From assembly GCA_022508245.1 (NCBI GenBank), contig JAFLVO010000004.1:1-64000 (forward strand): a DNA stretch of 64,000 nucleotides, written 5' to 3'. Positions 18,301 through 25,569 of the stretch are shown piece by piece. Origin of the DNA: Clostridiales bacterium. GTDB taxonomy: Bacteria; Bacillota; Clostridia; Christensenellales; Borkfalkiaceae. The translations under genes and the position numbers were made by a program. Positions within the stretch are counted from its first letter, which is position 1. Every line of letters begins with the position of its first letter. The notes beneath the pieces are model-generated. The model saw nothing but the letters and a program-made list of their open reading frames with translations. It was not told the origin of the DNA and did no database searches.

Positions 18301-18392
18301 CTTCTGCGGAATTTTAAGCTCACACCTTTTAAAGCATGAACTGTAGTGTCCGCAACCTTATAGTCCTTTTTAATATCGATTAGTTCAAGCAT
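15324..18392 (-). CDS. ABC transporter, ATPase fused to FtsX-type permease
   Basis: 1022-aa fusion of the LolD/MacB type. Residues 1-225 are the ATPase: GASGCGKTTLLNIIGG (Walker A), LSGGQAQRVAIARAL (signature), EIVLADEPTGALDS (Walker B) and VMVTHNPELAEKYS (switch His). A linker of about 40 residues precedes the first membrane helix (KGRRTAMVSVAGSIGIIGVSM), then a ~500-residue extracytoplasmic domain, then three C-terminal helices with the FtsX core (VVERVKEIGILRAVGARKKDIKRLF). MacB-type proteins are mechanotransmission pumps rather than classical transporters. Substrate unknown. Repeat R2 begins at its stop codon. Confidence 0.92.
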   Translation of the reverse strand: MLELIDIKKDYKVADTTVHALKGVSLKFRRSEFVSILGASGCGKTTLLNIIGGLDKYTSGDLVIEGRSTKEYKDGDWDTYRNHSIGFIFQSYHLIPHQTILQNVELALTISGVTKDERRRRAIEALEKVGLSDKLKNKPNQLSGGQAQRVAIARALINDPEIVLADEPTGALDSKTSVQIMELLEEIAKDRLVIMVTHNPELAEKYSTRIIRLLDGEVTDDTKPFDGIEEPAKKTDSAEAAPAENEASVVKNKGRKKKSSMSVGMAFGLSLKNLLSKGRRTAMVSVAGSIGIIGVSMVLAISAGVHGYINEMENDMLSGNPVAITQSSYDFSSLMTLSMSNTKVDLNKLKKGDKVYVRSLLDTLGTFAQGFERTNNISEAYVDYISKIPEESVNVVQFDYAFNVNNNIYTNFTVSKDVNSRKFPFKEGESYDFNGGKMSVAAIRSMYSNVLSHVEEYKQWGSMISTVRTFNEVPDNFNYVMSQYDVLAVDYNGNSVTSGYTDEYLKELFNDKSTLIMVVEDHQFNDLMFAEYGFFTEDEFLDYAFAGVSKDKGSESNLVGKKGIPYAEIVGNSTDKFKFTYYPNDSVYTKQKFKPKYLSDGEVGELIASILKMSGNDSPEYAQGLTLMILQAREQGDEELKTLLNSLGMGMMFSTLRKPKDDETKEGFVANAYTTAYTIKQDGVDDITLPAFGKDVGEVEMGVKMILQKKESVSYGCLETGLYYTNALTNYILDTEAESQIVKYINETEKGKLDEVPSYVDYYYVDETDDGDFYVLETKQGSIDTGASMMATIIGNVTGGASTEITAAMVGGSRLPTAIYMYPVDFNSKDTVTAYLDAWNKMCEAGDPYKYTNFAGEESTIEHLEVKDKITYTDTVGLIIAMINTMIEMITVALIAFTALSLVVSTVMIGIITYVSVVERVKEIGILRAVGARKKDIKRLFNAETFIIGLAAGAVGIGVTYLLSLILNLIIGALAGIYTIAALPIWQAFIMIGISIGLTLISGLIPASAAAQKDPVVALRTE

Positions 18393-18472
18393 AAAATATC
18401 TCTTTTAGTTTATTTGAATACTAAACCGTATAGCAGTATCTACTGTGATTATACAATAGATACGGCACTGTG

Positions 18473-20116
18473 TCAACACATTTTTGCGTTATGAAGCCTG
18501 TTTAACGCCCTTTCCTTGCCTAAAATTCCCATAATGGTGCATAAATCGGGAGAGTTTGGACTGCCCGCTATGGCAATACGGAGTATTTCGGCAACGTCGG
18601 AGACGTTTCCTTTGTAATTTTCGGGATTTTGCTTATATTCGCTCATCTCGGCGGCAAAACCGCAACCTGCGGCAACTTCCTTTACCTTTGCAAACCAAGC
18701 CGAGTTGTCGTCGTTCTCGTCGTAGACATTTGCAAAGTCGGAAAGCACTTTGTTTACAACCGCACTCTCATATCTGTATGCGTATTGAGGCGAAAAAGTG
18801 TCGTCAAAGAAATAGTCCAAAAGCCTTACGCCCTGCTCTGCACGCTCTATATCCTTTCTGCGCTTCTTTCCGCCCGTGCCCATTACAAGGTTTAAAATTT
18901 TAATAAGATATTCTTTATCCTCAAAGTGCTTTTTATCCTTTTCGGTGCCGAATTCGTCCACCCAGCATTTTAAGAAATCGTAGCACTCCTCGGCGGAAAG
19001 GCGGGAAATTTCGGTCTTTGACATATCGTTTAATTTATCGAGGTCAAAGAGCGCCCCGCTCTTGCCCATTTTATCTATCTTGAATTTGAAGTCCTTATAG
19101 TCCCCGTCAGGGTTCTTTAACAGCCACTCCTCGAAGTTGGAGTTTAAAACCGTCATAAGGTATTTTACGACCGCCTTGGGGAAGTAGCCCGCCTTTCTGT
19201 AATAGTCGAGGGAGAGCTCGGGGTCCTTTCTCTTTGACAGCTTGCGCTTGTTGCCTCCGTCCATCTTCATTAGCGACGAGGTGTGCGCGTACTTGGGCGG
19301 CTTGAAGCCGAGCGCTTTATGAAGCTCCAAATGTATGGGCAGGCTGGAAAGCCACTCCTCTCCGCGTATAACAAGCGTTGTGCGCATAAAGTGGTCGTCT
19401 ATTGCGTGGGCAAAGTGGTAGGTGGGTATGCCGTCCGACTTTAAAATTACCACGTCCTGGTCGTTTTCGGTTACGGTAATATCCCCCTTGATTGCGTCGC
19501 GGAAGGTAATTTTATTTGAGATATCCCCCTCCGACTTAAGGCGGATAACGAAAGGTCTGCCCTCGTCTAAATTCTTATAAATCTGCTCCTCGGAAAGGTT
19601 TCTGCACACCGCAAACTTGCCGTAGTAGCCGGGAGTTAAGTTGTTTGAAGTCTGCTCCTCGCGGATTGCGGTCAGCTGATCCTCTGTGCAGAAACAGGGA
19701 TAAGCCTTGCCCTCCTCTATCAGCTTTCTCGCAAAGGCGCGGTAAATTTCCGCGCGTCTGCGCTGATAGTAGGGTCCGTATTTGTTGAGGGGCGAGTCAA
19801 TCTCCGCACCCTCGTCAAAGTTGATGTCGAAGTATTTAAGACTTCTTATAACGCTTTCAACCGCGCCGTCCACCTTTCTTTTTTCGTCGGTGTCCTCTAT
19901 ACGCAGGTAGAACACGCCGCCCGTGGTGTGCGCCGCCCTTTCGTCGGCAAGCGCAGAATACAGGTTGCCGAGGTGTATAAAGCCCGTTGGCGAGGGTGCA
20001 AGACGGGTAACCTCCGCTCCCTTGGGAATATCGCGGGGCGGATAGATGTTTTCATATTCTTCGGGGTTCAAAAGTTCTTCGGGTATCAGCCTTTTTGCAA
20101 GTTTTTTCAAGTCCAT
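18473..20116 (-). CDS. gltX: Glutamate--tRNA ligase
   Basis: Class I aminoacyl-tRNA synthetase that charges tRNA-Glu. Motifs: RLAPSPTGFIHLGNLYSALA (HIGH region as HLGN, near residue 45), DTDEKRKVDGAVESVIRSL, and KRKLSKRKDPELSL (KMSKS region as KLSKRKD, near residue 295). Length 547 aa is slightly longer than the usual ~480-500 aa because of an N-terminal extension of about 35 residues and insertions in the anticodon-binding part. ATG at 20116 is 3 nt from the stop of the upstream regulator, so the two are probably co-transcribed. No T-box leader is visible. Confidence 0.93.
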   Translation of the reverse strand: MDLKKLAKRLIPEELLNPEEYENIYPPRDIPKGAEVTRLAPSPTGFIHLGNLYSALADERAAHTTGGVFYLRIEDTDEKRKVDGAVESVIRSLKYFDINFDEGAEIDSPLNKYGPYYQRRRAEIYRAFARKLIEEGKAYPCFCTEDQLTAIREEQTSNNLTPGYYGKFAVCRNLSEEQIYKNLDEGRPFVIRLKSEGDISNKITFRDAIKGDITVTENDQDVVILKSDGIPTYHFAHAIDDHFMRTTLVIRGEEWLSSLPIHLELHKALGFKPPKYAHTSSLMKMDGGNKRKLSKRKDPELSLDYYRKAGYFPKAVVKYLMTVLNSNFEEWLLKNPDGDYKDFKFKIDKMGKSGALFDLDKLNDMSKTEISRLSAEECYDFLKCWVDEFGTEKDKKHFEDKEYLIKILNLVMGTGGKKRRKDIERAEQGVRLLDYFFDDTFSPQYAYRYESAVVNKVLSDFANVYDENDDNSAWFAKVKEVAAGCGFAAEMSEYKQNPENYKGNVSDVAEILRIAIAGSPNSPDLCTIMGILGKERALNRLHNAKMC

Positions 20117-20119
20117 TTT

Positions 20120-20752
20120 TCATTCCTCTCTTTTCTTTTCTCTGCGTGGAATTTTATTTGCAAACCAGCGGTAGGAAAACCACAAAATTATAAGTAGTTC
20201 AAATACCGCCGCAACTATATAGAGAATATACATTTTTCTGAAATCGGTAAACGTTTTCACGAAAATGTGACATATAAGCGCAAACGACCAGAGTATTGCC
20301 GAGGCGGAGAGCGCTTGAGTAGCCCTGTTGCCCCATTTTGCCGAAAAGACCATCCATACTATCGCCATCGGAAGAGGTGCAACGACAAAGGTAAGCCACG
20401 CGTAATTTTCCGTTCTCGTTATAAAGTAGAAAATCATAAACACACCCATTGCCACGAACCATACAAGTACGGTTGACATAGCCACAATAAACGCACGCAT
20501 GCCGTTTATTCTCTTTTTGGGCTGAATTCGGGGTTCCAAGCTGTCGGCTTTTACTATATCGTCAAGGCTGACTCCGAAAATTTCCGAAAGGCGCAAAAGT
20601 ACTCTAAGGTCGGGCACCGCCTCGCCACGCTCCCACTTGGAAACGGCTTTGTCGGAATAGTTAAGCATCTCGGCAAGCTGAAGCTGCGTCAGCTTTGCTT
20701 TGGTACGCAATGCTATCAAATTTTTGGCAATATTGCTCTTTAATTCACTCAT
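20120..20752 (-). CDS. XRE-family regulator with membrane domain
   Basis: 210 aa. Residues 1-65 are a helix-turn-helix of the HTH_3 family (NLIALRTKAKLTQLQLAEMLNYSDKAVSKWERGEAVPDLRVLLRLSEIF). Residues ~85-200 hold four hydrophobic segments (RAFIVAMSTVLVWFVAMGVFMIFYF and others), ending in a basic tail. The plan matches membrane-bound XRE regulators of Firmicutes. It is immediately upstream of gltX. A perfect palindrome in its own promoter region suggests autoregulation. Confidence 0.85.
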   Translation of the reverse strand: MSELKSNIAKNLIALRTKAKLTQLQLAEMLNYSDKAVSKWERGEAVPDLRVLLRLSEIFGVSLDDIVKADSLEPRIQPKKRINGMRAFIVAMSTVLVWFVAMGVFMIFYFITRTENYAWLTFVVAPLPMAIVWMVFSAKWGNRATQALSASAILWSFALICHIFVKTFTDFRKMYILYIVAAVFELLIILWFSYRWFANKIPRREKKREE

Positions 20753-20839
20753 ATTCTCTTTTTACCCTTACGGATATCAACCTCTTCAGACGTAATAATT
20801 CGGGTCGAATACCCTTATCAGCTGTTATTGACTATATTC

Positions 20840-20884
20840 TACCACTCTACCGCATAAAAAGTCAAACTCTACTGTGAGTAGAGT
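20840..20884 (-). promoter_or_regulatory. Operator palindrome and promoter of the 20120-20752 gene
   Basis: ACTCTAC-tgtga-GTAGAGT at 20866-20884 is a perfect 7-bp inverted repeat. On the minus strand it runs straight into TTGACT, 18 nt and TAGAAT, so a bound protein would cover the -35 box. A further half-site (ACTCTACC) lies at ~20844. The remainder of 20753-21086 holds no gene that I can see. Confidence 0.6.
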
Positions 20885-21086
20885 GTGAAATTTTAGCAGT
20901 AGAATTAAAAAAATATGCAGTATAGTGTCGTTTTTAAACTGTGGAGCAAAAAAAGACAAAAGTAGGTTGAAATTTTTACGCTTGGGCTAATAATATTATT
21001 GTAGACGCAAAACTGCGGTTTTAAGTTCTGTTTTGCAAAAATCTATGATTTATTGACCCCGCTTGCGGGCCATGCATAGGAGATTT

Positions 21087-22031
21087 ATGAGAAGCTTTGA
21101 TATATTCGTAGACTCGGCGGCTAATATTCCCGACGAGCTCGTAAAAAAACATAATATTACTGTTATCCCCTACACCTGTACGGTAAACGGCGTTGAAAGG
21201 CTGTGCTATGAAAAGGATATGCCTTTTCAGGAAACGGCTAAAAAATTCTATGCCGAAATCGCCGCAGGTGCGGACGTTAAGACATCTCTTGTAAGTAAAG
21301 AGCGCATAATCGAAGCCGTTACCCCCTCCGCCAAAGCGGGCAGAGATATTATAATGGTCACTATTTCTTCGGGAATAAGCGGCACGTACAATCAGGCAAT
21401 AGAAGCCAAAAAGTACATTGAGGAAAACTTTAAAGGCTGTTCCATGTACGTCCTCGACGGAGCAAACGCAAGTCTTGGCGAGGGTCTGCAGGCGCTCAAA
21501 ATTGCCGATTTAAAGGACATGGGCGAGAGCGCGGAGAGCTGTGCGGCATGGCACGCCGAAAACGCATACAAAATTAACAGCTATTTTACGGTTGCCGACT
21601 TGAAGTATTTAAAGAGGAGCGGAAGAATTTCCACCACCCTTGCCATTGCCGGCACTATTCTCAATATTAAGCCCATTTTAAAGGCGGACGGAAGCGAAAA
21701 CGCTAAAATTGTATTCCACAGCAAGGAGCGCGGCAGGAAGCGCGCAATTTCCGCCATTGCCGAAATGTTTAAAGAGCGCGCAATTTCGCCCGAGAGCAAC
21801 ACCGTTGCAATTGCGCACGCGGGCTGCGAGGATGACGCGCTTGCCCTTGCCGAGCTTATTAAACAAGCCGGTGCAAAGGAAATAATTATCGAGTACTACG
21901 ACCTTTGCACCGTTTCCCACGTTGGACCGGGAACGCTCGCCCTCTTCTTCTACGGCGCCGATAGAAAGGCTCCCGCAGCGGAAAAGGTTCAAAAAAAAAC
22001 GGGAAAAGTATCCGTCGCACACAACATCTGA
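21087..22031 (+). CDS. DegV family fatty-acid-binding protein
   Basis: DegV proteins (FakB family) bind a fatty acid and present it to the kinase FakA for phosphorylation. Signatures: DIFVDSAANIPDELVKKHNI at the N-terminus, TISSGISGTYNQAI near residue 105 (fatty-acid carboxylate Ser/Thr), YLKRSGRISTTLAIAGTILNIKPIL near residue 180, and HVGPGTLALFFYG at the end. 314 aa. The frame opens at 21063, but AGGAGA precedes the ATG at 21087. A terminator follows; no fakA is in the window. Confidence 0.9.
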   Translation: MRSFDIFVDSAANIPDELVKKHNITVIPYTCTVNGVERLCYEKDMPFQETAKKFYAEIAAGADVKTSLVSKERIIEAVTPSAKAGRDIIMVTISSGISGTYNQAIEAKKYIEENFKGCSMYVLDGANASLGEGLQALKIADLKDMGESAESCAAWHAENAYKINSYFTVADLKYLKRSGRISTTLAIAGTILNIKPILKADGSENAKIVFHSKERGRKRAISAIAEMFKERAISPESNTVAIAHAGCEDDALALAELIKQAGAKEIIIEYYDLCTVSHVGPGTLALFFYGADRKAPAAEKVQKKTGKVSVAHNI

Positions 22032-22067
22032 ACAATAACTAAATTTGACAATATCCTTCTGTATATG

Positions 22068-22108
22068 GAAAGCCGCCCGCGCTTTATGTGCGGACGGCTT
22101 TCTCTTTT
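22068..22108 (+). terminator. degV terminator
   Basis: AAAGCCGCCCGC, short loop, GTGCGGACGGCTTT then CTCTTTT. Repeat R3 begins 3 nt later. Confidence 0.8.
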
Positions 22109-22110
22109 AT

Positions 22111-22640
22111 GTTCACAAAAAATGACTGCTATTCTGCGTTTACGGGCATCCGACCCCAACAGACACATTTTTACGGGCAAACTATCGGTCTATCCACTCA
22201 AACCGTCGTTCGGCGTGTGTCCAACACGCTTTCGCGCCGTTTCGTGCGTCTATCCTCGCTATTTTGCTCCGTAAAAACGCTACGCGCCTGAAACGGTTTG
22301 TTTTGCGTGATTTTACAAGGCAAACGAGCGAAGTTGTAGTGAACCCTACTACGAGCGAGTTTAACGCAGGAAAAGCCCAAAACAAGCCGTTATCAGGTGT
22401 ATCGGTTTGGGTTGAATACCCGTTAATTTTTCGTGAGTTTTGGGAACTAAGTTCCCCTTGTCGCAATATTTAAGGGCAAACAAATATAGAATTGCGACAA
22501 TTCCCCTCCACTGCGCGAGCGAAGCGCTGCTTTGCACACCTTATTGTAGAAAATTCTGATGTTCGAGTGCAAAGGCGTAGGCATACGCAAATTGAGTGCG
22601 CGAGAAAAAAAGCGTGGTTTTTCCTCGCGCCGTGAAATAT
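22111..22640 (+). repeat. R element, long form, copy R3
   Basis: Begins GTTCACAAAAAATGACTG and ends near TAAAAATAA. About 300 nt are inserted in the P0 loop; the insert is itself bounded by ACGGGCAT and ATACCCGT, and its first part matches R0. After it come TTTTTCGTGA, P1 GGGAAC-taa-GTTCCC, P2 TTGTCGCAAT / ATTGCGACAA, P3 GCGTA-ggca-TACGC and P4 GCGCGAG / CTCGCGC. A second insert of ~60 nt bounded by TTTGCAC/GTGCAAA lies before P3. No protein gene is supported in 22032-22662. Confidence 0.82.
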
Positions 22641-22662
22641 TTTAAAAATAAATTAGCACAGT

Positions 22663-22875
22663 TTAGCGTTGTAAACAAAGTATTTCATTAGCGTCCAATT
22701 CAAGAACCGCACAAAGGTTTGCAAAAGTTTCAATTGTTGGCATTTTATTCTGATAAAGATATTGTCCTATTGCCTGATGACATACCCCTACTCTTTTAGC
22801 TAATTCGGTATGCGTTATTCCGCTTTGCTTTATCGCTTCTTGTAGCTTTTCTCTAATTTGATTAAGTTCTATCAT
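22663..22875 (-). CDS. Small XRE-family repressor
   Basis: 70 aa, essentially one helix-turn-helix (KQSGITHTELAKRVGVCHQAIGQYLYQNKMPTIETFANLCAVLEL). It is phage-repressor sized with no second domain. It faces the 84-aa gene at 22994; the ~118-bp gap between them carries TTGCTAGC-type half-sites that overlap the divergent promoter. The pair looks like a compact regulatory module, perhaps a mobile remnant or toxin-antitoxin-like unit (inference). Confidence 0.82.
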   Translation of the reverse strand: MIELNQIREKLQEAIKQSGITHTELAKRVGVCHQAIGQYLYQNKMPTIETFANLCAVLELDANEILCLQR

Positions 22876-22920
22876 TTTTTACTCCTCATAATAATTATGC
22901 CACCAATGATAGCAAAATAC

Positions 22921-22983
22921 TTGACTTGCTAGCATTGATAGCATATAATTTATATTGCTAATACAGCTAGCAATATAAGTAAG
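22921..22983 (+). promoter_or_regulatory. Promoter with inverted operator half-sites
   Basis: TTGACT (22921-22926), 17 bp, TATAAT (22944-22949). Half-sites TTGCTAGC at 22926-22933 and GCTAGCAA at 22976-22983 are inverted about the start region, with related TGATAGCA copies nearby. They probably bind the XRE protein of 22663-22875 (inference). Confidence 0.65.
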
Positions 22984-22993
22984 GATAAAAATT

Positions 22994-23248
22994 ATGAATT
23001 CAACAATAGAAGAAATTTATTATAATATATGTTTTGATATAAAATCAAGCAAGGAATATCTGAAAGAACAGGACAAATATGTTACACTGATGGATAAATT
23101 AAGCGAAAATTTGCCGGATGAATTTAAGGACAGCATAAATCAATTAGACCTGATTACGGGCGGCATTGAAGCCGAAAGAGCCAGAATCTGTTTTATAGAG
23201 GGGTTTAAAATTGGTATGCGTACGGCGATAGAGGCTTTAAAGTGCTAA
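22994..23248 (+). CDS. Small helical protein of unknown function
   Basis: 84 aa, acidic and mostly helical by pattern (IEEIYYNICFDIKSSKEYLKEQDKYVTLMDKLSENLPDEF), ending in GFKIGMRTAIEAL, a motif seen in small DUF6809-like proteins of Clostridia. Preceded by AAGGAT and its own operator-controlled promoter. It is transcribed away from the XRE gene and ends at a bidirectional terminator. Confidence 0.7.
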   Translation: MNSTIEEIYYNICFDIKSSKEYLKEQDKYVTLMDKLSENLPDEFKDSINQLDLITGGIEAERARICFIEGFKIGMRTAIEALKC

Positions 23249-23275
23249 AAGAGCACGGCGGGCGCCGTGCTCTTT
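23249..23275. terminator. Bidirectional terminator
   Basis: AAAGAGCACGGC-ggc-GCCGTGCTCTTT between two convergent genes. Confidence 0.8.
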
Positions 23276-23765
23276 AATGTCTTTTGTCGTAGGCGAAGGC
23301 TTCCTTCTTTTCCTTTAAAAGATACTCTAAAAACTTTATGCACCCCTCTTCTATCTCCTTATAGGATTTTTCGAAGTTCAGAGTGTACCACGGGTCGGCT
23401 ATGTCGCTGTTGTCGCCCGTAAAAGCACGGAGCTTGAAGATTTTTTCACTGCAACTGTTGCCGGCTATACTTAAAACGTCAAAGAGGTTGTTCGTATCCA
23501 TTACTAGGATATAATCGTTATTTAAAATATCCCGTTTGGAAATCTGTTTTGCAATATGTTCGCCCGGAATGTTGTGTCTGTCGAGCGCGCGCTTTGCGGG
23601 CGGATAGACGGAGTTACCTTCCTCGCAGTCGGACGTGCCGAAGCTTGAAATATTAAAGCTTGAGCTAAGCCCGCGCTCTTCGACAAGTTTTTTGAATATC
23701 AGCTCCGCCATAGGGGAACGGCAGATATTGCCAAGACATACAAATGCTACGCTTATCATCTTCAT
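23274..23765 (-). CDS. Low-molecular-weight protein tyrosine phosphatase
   Basis: 163 aa. The catalytic P-loop is at the N-terminus: VAFVCLGNICRSPMAE gives C-L-G-N-I-C-R-S with nucleophile Cys near residue 11 and the conserved Arg. The general-acid Asp lies in DIADPWYTLNFEKSY (DPW). It dephosphorylates tyrosine-phosphorylated proteins in the cytoplasm; targets cannot be read here. No tyrosine kinase lies nearby. ATG at 23765 has no strong ribosome binding site; MISVAF two codons later is an alternative. Confidence 0.92.
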   Translation of the reverse strand: MKMISVAFVCLGNICRSPMAELIFKKLVEERGLSSSFNISSFGTSDCEEGNSVYPPAKRALDRHNIPGEHIAKQISKRDILNNDYILVMDTNNLFDVLSIAGNSCSEKIFKLRAFTGDNSDIADPWYTLNFEKSYKEIEEGCIKFLEYLLKEKKEAFAYDKRH

Positions 23766-23802
23766 TACCTTTTGCTCTTACATATAAGTTCTTTAAATAT
23801 AA

Positions 23803-23989
23803 AACGCTTTACAGCGCAAGGAGGGTTTCCCTCCGCCCGCGCACTTAATTTGCGCATACCTGCGCCTCAGTTGAAGTGAATGCCCGCAATTAAATTATTG
23901 TTTGCCCTTATAGATTGCGGGCAGAGAAACTTAGTTTCTAAAAATCACGAAAAATACAGCTCGCAGAATAGAGTTGTATTTTTGTGAAT
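23803..23989 (-). repeat. R element, short form, copy R4
   Basis: Read on the minus strand from 23989, about 11 nt after the terminator of the CNNM gene. P0 TTCACAAAAATACA / TGTATTTTTCGTGA, P1 AGAAAC-taa-GTTTCT, P2 TGCCCGCAAT / ATTGCGGGCA, P3 GCGCA-ggta-TGCGC, P4 GGAGGG-aaa-CCCTCC. The P2 loop carries GGGCAAACA and P3 is followed by CAAATTAAGTGCGC, as in the other copies. Confidence 0.85.
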
Positions 23990-23999
23990 ATATTTTTTT

Positions 24000-24025
24000 G
24001 CCCGCGCGGCAGCCGCCGCGCGGGC
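24000..24025 (-). terminator. Terminator of the CNNM/CorC gene
   Basis: GCCCGCGCGG / CCGCGCGGGC followed on the minus strand by AAAAAAATAT. Ten G-C pairs make it strong although the tail is not a T-run. Confidence 0.65.
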
Positions 24026-24033
24026 ATTTGTTT

Positions 24034-25299
24034 TTAGTCTTTGTCTTTATCAGCGTCTTCGTCTTCGGGAAGGACGATAATTTTGAGTTCGTTAATTCGT
24101 CTTGCCTCGGTCTTTGTAACCGTAATCTGCAAGTTTGCAAAGGTTACTTCGTCGCCCTCGTCGGGAATTTTGCCGAGTAAGTCTATTACCCAACCGCCGA
24201 CGGTTACGCTGTCCGTTTCGATATCGCGCAAGCCGAACTTTTCAACCACGTCGTTGACGGTGACGCTGCCAAGCACGATATACTCGTTTTCGGCAACCTG
24301 TGTAAATTCCTTTGTTACCTCGTCGTGCTCGTCCCAGATTTCGCCGACAAGCTCTTCAAGGATATCTTCCATTGTAATAAGTCCCACAGTTTCGCCGTAC
24401 TCGCCCGAAACGATAGCCATGTGCGTCTTATTCTTTTGAAGCTGCTGTAAAACAGCTAAAATTTTTGTCGTCGGTACAACGAACACGGCGGGCTTCATTG
24501 CCTTTTTCAAAGAGAAATCTTTGTCGTTATATTGCTTTATAAAGTCCTTTTCGTGCAGAATGCCTATAATGTTGTCCACACTCTCGCTGAATACGGGAAG
24601 CCTCGAATAGTCCGTTTCGGCAAATAACGCTCTTATCTCCTCGTTGCTCGCCGTGCAGTCAATCGCGGCAATATCTACGCGGGGAATTAAAACGTCCTTC
24701 GCCTCCAAGTCGTTGAACTCTATTGCGCTCTTTATAAGCTCGCTCTCTTCGGAGTTTATTCCGCCCTCCTGCTCCGCCTCGTCAACCATCGAAATGAGTT
24801 CCTCGTCGGTTATCGAGTTGTCCTCTTTGTGGCGGAAAATGAGGTGCATAAGCTTTCGCCAGCCCGAGAATATAAAGTTGAAAGGCGCAAGGATATAGCC
24901 GAGTGCGTTTATGATGGGCGCCGAGAAGGACGCGTAGGTGTCGGGATATTCCTTTGCAAGGCTCTTGGGGGTAATTTCGCCGAATATGAGCACTATTACC
25001 GTTATTGTCACCGTTGAAAGAACAGAGGCAAGGTCCTGATTTCCGCCACACCACTGTATAAATACTATGGTCGCAAGCGAAGAAGCCAAAATGTTGACTA
25101 TGTTGTTGCCTATCAGTATGGTAGTAAGCAGCCAGTCGTATTTGTCGCTTAACTTCAATACGAGCTTAGCACGCTTGTTGCCCGCCTCCGATTTGGTTTT
25201 AAGGCGTATCCTGTTTAATGAAGTAAACGCAGTTTCCGTTGCCGAAAAGTAGCCGGAAAATATAATGCAGGCAATGATTACGATTATCATCCAAGTCAT
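24034..25299 (-). CDS. Hemolysin-family CNNM/CorC transporter-like protein
   Basis: 421 aa. Domains in order: DUF21/CNNM membrane domain (residues ~1-190; SGYFSATETAFTSLNRIRLK and NNIVNILASSLATIVFI), two CBS domains (~205-330; VLIPRVDIAAIDCTASNEE and ILAVLQQLQKNKTHMAIVSGEYGETVGLITMEDILEELVGEI), and a CorC_HlyC domain at the C-terminus (YIVLGSVTVNDVVEKFGL). Members export or regulate Mg2+ or other divalent cations. Its ATG overlaps the stop of a 38-aa upstream ORF (ATGA), so translation is coupled. Confidence 0.92.
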   Translation of the reverse strand: MTWMIIVIIACIIFSGYFSATETAFTSLNRIRLKTKSEAGNKRAKLVLKLSDKYDWLLTTILIGNNIVNILASSLATIVFIQWCGGNQDLASVLSTVTITVIVLIFGEITPKSLAKEYPDTYASFSAPIINALGYILAPFNFIFSGWRKLMHLIFRHKEDNSITDEELISMVDEAEQEGGINSEESELIKSAIEFNDLEAKDVLIPRVDIAAIDCTASNEEIRALFAETDYSRLPVFSESVDNIIGILHEKDFIKQYNDKDFSLKKAMKPAVFVVPTTKILAVLQQLQKNKTHMAIVSGEYGETVGLITMEDILEELVGEIWDEHDEVTKEFTQVAENEYIVLGSVTVNDVVEKFGLRDIETDSVTVGGWVIDLLGKIPDEGDEVTFANLQITVTKTEARRINELKIIVLPEDEDADKDKD

Positions 25300-25412
25300 A
25301 ATCCTGCCCTCCTCTTGCGTGTGCCGGTTATGCTTTTAAACATAACAAAATTGCACTCATATATCTCTATGAGTGCACGTACAGTTTTATTTCGTGGGTT
25401 AGATGGGTCCAT
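25296..25412 (-). CDS. 38-aa small ORF coupled to the CNNM gene
   Basis: Below the usual size cut-off. ATG follows GAGGAG by 3 nt. The product begins MDPSNPRNKTVRALIEIY and ends KRRAGL, rich in Arg/Lys. Its TGA overlaps the ATG of the downstream transporter gene in ATGA. The coding region includes two hairpins (TGCACTCATA/TATGAGTGCA at 25352-25377 and GTTATG/CATAAC at 25328-25347), so it could act as a regulatory leader peptide or a genuine small protein. No homolog is known to me. Confidence 0.5.
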   Translation of the reverse strand: MDPSNPRNKTVRALIEIYECNFVMFKSITGTRKRRAGL

Positions 25413-25432
25413 AATCTCCTCAAAAATTTAGT

Positions 25433-25462
25433 TCACGAAAATTTTCTTGCTATTCAGCGCAA
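25433..25462 (+). repeat. Solo R-element 5' motif
   Basis: GTTCACGAAAATTTTCTTGC followed by TATTCAGCGC, matching the R 5' arm but without helices P1-P4. It may be a vacant target, an excision scar or a decayed copy. Nothing else is seen in 25413-25569. Confidence 0.5.
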
Positions 25463-25569
25463 GTAAACTTCGGAAATTTACTACATCAAATATATTAACA
25501 CATATTTCGGCGTTTTGCAACACTTTACGCATAAAATTTTCATATCCCGAAAATTACCTTACTTTTAGG

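Noticed and set aside
20753-21060. T-box leader for gltX
   Set aside because: No T-box motif or tRNA-like specifier hairpin is visible; the start of gltX lies inside an operon behind the XRE gene.
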